64,000 nt of DNA. It comes from Nonomuraea sp. SYSU D8015 (GTDB lineage Bacteria > Actinomycetota > Actinomycetes > Streptosporangiales > Streptosporangiaceae). Of the stretch, positions 60,829-64,000 are shown piece after piece (position 1 is the stretch's first letter; each line of letters starts with the position of its first letter). The notes beneath the pieces are model-generated. The model was not told the DNA's origin. It was given only the letters and a program-made list of their open reading frames with translations, and did no database searches. The stretch is from contig NZ_VJYI01000001.1 of assembly GCF_008065375.1 (NCBI RefSeq), forward strand, positions 124,001-188,000. Reading direction: 5' to 3'. The position numbers were made by a program, and so were the translations under genes.

Positions 60829-61739
60829 GAACGCGCCCCCTCGGCCTCGGAGCGCGGCACACCGGTCACCTCGTCGAACGCCCCCGCATGTCCGGGCGCC
60901 TCGTCCTCCGCTGCCCGGCCACCGCTCGCTCCTGCTGCGCCGCCGTGCCCGATGCCCGCGTCACGGGTGCCGGCCGAATGGGGTGCGGTGCGGAGGTCGT
61001 GTGTCATGGCGGGTGCGCCGGTTGCGACGGGCGTCGCGGTGCCTCCGCCGCCATGCCGGGCGGTCGTGTCACTGGCGCTGGGCGGGCCCGCCATCGTGAC
61101 CGGCCCGCCGGCGGTGCTGAGCGCCGTGCCGGAGCGCGGACCGGCCGGATCCGGCGTTGGGGCGGGGTCTGTGTCAGGGGCGGGTGCGCTGGTCACGGCG
61201 GTGGCGGGGGAGGCCGGGGTGGAGCGGCGGAGGGCGACCGCGGTGCCCCCGGCCAGGAGCAGCAGGGCGCCGACGATCCAGACCACGGCCATGCCGGCCC
61301 CGCCGTTGGCCGCCGCCTCCGCGGCCTCCGCGCTGGAGCCCTGTGCGGCCTCGCCCGCGGTGACCCCGGAGGCGTCCGCGGCCAGGCTGAAGGTGATCTT
61401 CCCGGTCACCGGGTGCCCGTCGGCCGACAGGATCCGGTACCCCACCACGTACGCCCCTCCCGCCCGCAGCGGCTTGACCTTCACCGACACCCGCTCGGCC
61501 GCCACGACGGCGCCCCCGTCGGCCCACGCGGACCCGTCCGCCCCCGTGACCTCCACCTGCGCGTACCCCTGGCGCACCGCCTGGTCGAACACCAGCGTCA
61601 CCCGCGCCGGCGAGGCCGCCAGCACGGCCCCGTCCTTCGGGTCGCTGCCGATCAGCACGTTGTGCGCCTGGGCGCCGGGGGGAGGGGCGATCCCCACCGC
61701 GGCGCAGGCGAGCAGCAGGACCGTCAGTAGCCGCCTCAA
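60825..61739 (-). CDS. CopC-domain copper-binding protein with long C-terminal tail
   Basis: 304 residues. A signal peptide (1-25) ends just before HNVLIGSDP (the N-terminal His copper ligand), and DGHPVTGKITFSL at about 108-118 supplies the second His. Residues 150-170 form a membrane anchor followed by RR. The remaining 134 residues are an Ala/Thr/Pro/Gly/His/Asp-rich cytoplasmic tail, unusual for CopC proteins, which normally end soon after the anchor. Exported, membrane-bound copper chaperone coupled to CopD. Confidence 0.85.
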   Translation of the reverse strand: MRRLLTVLLLACAAVGIAPPPGAQAHNVLIGSDPKDGAVLAASPARVTLVFDQAVRQGYAQVEVTGADGSAWADGGAVVAAERVSVKVKPLRAGGAYVVGYRILSADGHPVTGKITFSLAADASGVTAGEAAQGSSAEAAEAAANGGAGMAVVWIVGALLLLAGGTAVALRRSTPASPATAVTSAPAPDTDPAPTPDPAGPRSGTALSTAGGPVTMAGPPSASDTTARHGGGGTATPVATGAPAMTHDLRTAPHSAGTRDAGIGHGGAAGASGGRAAEDEAPGHAGAFDEVTGVPRSEAEGARS

Positions 61740-61789
61740 AGCTCAAACCCTCCGTAGAACATGTCCCGAACCCGTATATGGTGCCACCC

Positions 61790-62554
61790 ATGACAGACCT
61801 GTTCGGCGGCGCGGCGCCGTATTACGCCAGATACCGCGCCGACCACGGCGACGCGGCGATCGAGCACCTGGCCAGGACGTTCGGGCAGGACAGCAGCGTG
61901 CTGGACCTCGGCTGCGGCCCGGGAACGGTGGCGATCCCGCTGGCGCGGCACGTGCGCGAGGTCGTGGCCGTCGACCCGGACGAGGAGATGCTCGCCGAGG
62001 GCGGGCGCCTGGCGGCGGACGCGCCGAACATCCGCTGGCTCCGCGGCGACTCCACGACGCTGCGCGAGCTGCCGCCGTTCGACCACGTCGTCATGGGCAG
62101 GTCGTTCCATTGGATGGACCGCCGCACCGTGCTGGCCGAGCTGGACGAGCTGCTCCCGCCGGACGGCGTCGTCGCGCTCGTCGGCCCGGGGCGCGACCCC
62201 GGCGAGGATCCCTGGGAGCCGGTGATGCGGCGGGTACGCGCGGAGTTCGGCCTGGGAGAGATGACGGCCACCAACTCCTACCAGGTGAGCGGCGAGCACC
62301 ATCACGACGTGCTGGCCACCTCGCCCTTCTCCGACCTGGACTCGACCGAGTACGAGCGGCGCCTGACCCACGACGTCGACGAGGTGATCGGCCTGCAGCT
62401 GTCCTTCTCCTTCAGCACGCCCGCCCGCCTCGCGGACCGGCTGACGGCCTTCACCGAGACGACCAGGAACGCGCTCCTGCAGAGCAACCCGTCAGGCAGG
62501 TGGGAGCACGTGACGGTGACCGAGGTGCTGATCGCCAGGCGCCCCGAAAGCTAG
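61790..62554 (+). CDS. Class I SAM-dependent methyltransferase
   Basis: 254 residues. Motif I VLDLGCGPGTVAIPL (D-L-G-C-G-P-G), acidic strand VVAVDPDEEML, motif II RGDSTTLRELPPFDHVVMGRSFHWM, and post-III LLPPDGVVALVGPG are all in the expected order for the ubiquitous PF08241-like enzymes. The ATG at 61790 is used: it has no ribosome site, but TATATG/TATGGT 8-10 bases upstream could be a -10, so leaderless translation is likely. An ATG at 61778 is an alternative. Divergent from copC. Confidence 0.85.
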   Translation: MTDLFGGAAPYYARYRADHGDAAIEHLARTFGQDSSVLDLGCGPGTVAIPLARHVREVVAVDPDEEMLAEGGRLAADAPNIRWLRGDSTTLRELPPFDHVVMGRSFHWMDRRTVLAELDELLPPDGVVALVGPGRDPGEDPWEPVMRRVRAEFGLGEMTATNSYQVSGEHHHDVLATSPFSDLDSTEYERRLTHDVDEVIGLQLSFSFSTPARLADRLTAFTETTRNALLQSNPSGRWEHVTVTEVLIARRPES

Positions 62555-63516
62555 GCCCAGATGCCCATGGCCCGCCAGACGCGCCGGGTGAGCGGGTTGA
62601 CCAGCCCCAGCTCGGCGCAGAGCTCGCGGGTCTTGCCGACCGAGTCGCGAAGCTCCTGCTTGGCGGCCGCGTTGCGGAGGTAGACCTCGGACACCACCTT
62701 CGCGGGGATCCGGAAATGCCTGATCATCGCCCCGGGCGGCGCCAGCATGATGCGGGCCATCACGCCGAGGATGATCGGCGCCGCGACGCCGAGCATGAGC
62801 CGCCGGTACGCGGGCATCCGCGGCACCCGGTTACGCAGGTAGTGCCGGGCGAAGGAGATGTGCCTGGCCTCCTCCGCGATGTGGATGCGCATGATCGTCT
62901 CTTCCAGCGGATGGTGGGCCCGCCCGTCTTTGAGCACCTTGCGCTGCACGTGGTCGATCGGGTCCTCGCCGCCGAGCACGAACACGAAGAACAGCTCGGT
63001 CGAGATCAGCGGGATCCACGGCGCGACCTGGGCGATCAGCGACAGCGGCCCCGGCATGCCGCGGATCGGCAGCCCCGTACGGTTCACGAACTCCTGGAAC
63101 ATCATCCCGTGATGTCCCTCTTCGATGGTCTCGTGATAGACGTACCGGAACTCCGGCGCCCCGTTCGGCAGCCGGTAGGCGTAGTTGAGCAGGCCGCGTT
63201 TGAGCAGGTTCTCGAACTGCAGCCCGATCTTCATGGCGGTGGCCACCCGCCACAGCCCGATCTCCGCCCGCACCTCGGGCGGCCGGCTCTGGTACCACGG
63301 ATGGCCGCCCAGCTTGTCGACCTCGGGCAGCTCCCAGCGCGGGTCGGCCGGATCGACGAGGAACTCCGGGTCATCCCACGGGATGTCCCGGTACGGCTCC
63401 CAGTGCTTGTCGACCGACGCCTTCGAGAGGCGTTGGATGACCGCTTCGTAGGCGCTGCGGCTCGCGACCTGCTCGTCGCTTTCCCTGGCGGCGGTAGAGC
63501 TCGGTGCGGGTGTCAT
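62551..63516 (-). CDS. AurF-like diiron oxygenase
   Basis: 321 residues, all-helical, with the carboxylate-bridged diiron ligand pattern: FEN (Glu102), YHETIEEGHHGMMFQEF (Glu132, His135/136) and LEETIMRIHIAEEARHISFARH (Glu205/206, His212, Glu215/216, His219). This matches AurF-type N-oxygenases (p-aminobenzoate N-oxygenase family), which oxidise amines to nitro or hydroxylamine groups. GGAGGG precedes the ATG at 63516. A TetR-type regulator gene lies 65 bp upstream on the same strand. Confidence 0.82.
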   Translation of the reverse strand: MTPAPSSTAARESDEQVASRSAYEAVIQRLSKASVDKHWEPYRDIPWDDPEFLVDPADPRWELPEVDKLGGHPWYQSRPPEVRAEIGLWRVATAMKIGLQFENLLKRGLLNYAYRLPNGAPEFRYVYHETIEEGHHGMMFQEFVNRTGLPIRGMPGPLSLIAQVAPWIPLISTELFFVFVLGGEDPIDHVQRKVLKDGRAHHPLEETIMRIHIAEEARHISFARHYLRNRVPRMPAYRRLMLGVAAPIILGVMARIMLAPPGAMIRHFRIPAKVVSEVYLRNAAAKQELRDSVGKTRELCAELGLVNPLTRRVWRAMGIWA

Positions 63517-63580
63517 CGCGTGCCCTCCTCTCCTCGCCAAGTAATTGTACGAAGCGTCCAATAACTCGGGAAGAGTGGGG

Positions 63581-64000
63581 TCACAGCTTTTCGGCGGACA
63601 TCCCGAGCTCGTTCGCCGCCGCCGTGCGGATGAGCATGTTGGCCTTGCGCCGCGACAGCGCCTTGGGATGCACGTGCGTCTGGATCGCGAGCCCGTCGAT
63701 GAGCGCGAAGATGCGCCAGGCCGCCGAGTCGGGATCGGCGCAGTCGAACTCGCCGCACTCCACGCCGGCCTCGATGATCGCGCGCAGCAGCAGGCGGCCC
63801 TGCGTGTCGATCCGGCGCGAGAGCTCCTCCAGCTCCGGGCTGCGCATCGCCTCCGCCCACGCGTCGATCCACAGGCGCCAGCCCTCGGTGGGGGTCGCCG
63901 GTGAGCAGAGCCTCAGCAGGCTGCGCAGCCGCTCGAGCGGCGTGCCCGCGGATCGCTCGACGTCGCCGAGCGCGTCCAGGTGGAGGCGGGCCGCGTACGC
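63581..64000 (-). CDS. TetR-family regulator, C-terminal part (gene continues beyond window)
   Basis: The frame is open to the last base of the window. The visible 139 residues (LHLDALGDVERSAGTPLERLRSLLRLC..., TEGWRLWIDAWAEAMRSPELEELSRRI, LLLRAIIEAGVECGEFDCADPDSAAWRIFALIDGLAIQTHVHP) form the ligand-binding helical domain of BetI/TetR-type regulators. The DNA-binding N-terminus is outside. It probably controls the downstream AurF-like gene. Confidence 0.78.
   Translation of the reverse strand, partial: AYAARLHLDALGDVERSAGTPLERLRSLLRLCSPATPTEGWRLWIDAWAEAMRSPELEELSRRIDTQGRLLLRAIIEAGVECGEFDCADPDSAAWRIFALIDGLAIQTHVHPKALSRRKANMLIRTAAANELGMSAEKL

Noticed and set aside
58621..63564. 1647-codon plus-strand frame across five genes
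   Set aside because: It crosses genes on both strands with clear families and has itself no recognisable domain.

Overview
The window is 64 kb of very GC-rich DNA with strong G/C bias at third codon positions, many GTG and TTG starts, frequent ATGA/GTGA stop-start overlaps and several probable leaderless genes. Gene content (polyphosphate glucokinase, XRE-DUF5753 regulator, SAM methyltransferases of the DUF574 type, a CYP125-like P450, a class I terpene synthase, STAND ATPases, a DUF4253 protein, the small 'RPPHW' protein) points to a filamentous actinomycete. Streptosporangiales (Nonomuraea-like) is my best guess, but this is inference from gene style only. No rRNA, tRNA, CRISPR array, transposase, integrase or replication origin was recognised. 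The region reads as chromosome with accessory patches rather than as an inserted element.

Layout. 1-7.4 kb: truncated AhpD-like gene, a giant zinc-ribbon membrane protein, a FadR/GntR regulator and an ADP-ribosylglycohydrolase. 7.4-9.4 kb: secreted X-Pro dipeptidyl-peptidase-like hydrolase with a terminator. 9.4-14.7 kb: a tightly packed minus-strand operon (two unknowns, a 66-residue protein, an Asp/Glu racemase-like enzyme with two cysteines, an FAD monooxygenase, a membrane-tethered sigma-factor-like protein and a broken last gene). It is divergent from an unusual double-HTH XRE-DUF5753 regulator (14.9-16.2 kb) and a DUF574 methyltransferase. 17.3-24.4 kb: an FAD oxidoreductase/membrane protein pair, DUF4253, HAD, TenA, a secreted beta-propeller (TIGR03118-like), ppgK, and a MarR regulator divergent from a VOC protein across a striking double operator. 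24.5-31 kb: hrpA, HAD, and a stress cluster (acidic protein, hemerythrin, MerR/HspR-like, Hsp20). 31-37 kb: MFS pump, ABC exporter with divergent MarR, an amidohydrolase-like protein lacking its first metal motif, PucR regulator. 37-39.1 kb: secreted M6 metalloprotease with a perfect terminator running into a 14-bp tandem array.

39.5-50.4 kb: two STAND (NB-ARC/TPR) ATPases, a membrane coiled-coil protein, tyrosine phosphatase, Gfo/Idh/MocA oxidoreductase, a 66-bp intergenic duplication, PAC2 protein, an ankyrin gene broken by a stop codon, an orphan class I terpene synthase, the tiny RPPHWD protein and a coupled GNAT. 50.4-56.5 kb: serine hydrolase, repeat-rich intergenic DNA, and an ABC system whose ATPase is fused to an extracytoplasmic alpha/beta hydrolase and preceded by a possible 54-codon leader gene. 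56.5-64 kb: P450, two methyltransferases, a membrane protein, CopC/CopD, an AurF-like diiron oxygenase and a TetR-type regulator cut by the window end.

The most distinctive items are the 9.4-14.9 kb operon with its membrane-tethered sigma-like protein and double-HTH regulator, the hydrolase-ABC fusion with its leader, the amidohydrolase homologue without its HxH motif, the two recently broken reading frames, and several short tandem repeat arrays. Functional statements below are from motif recognition by eye; no database search was run.
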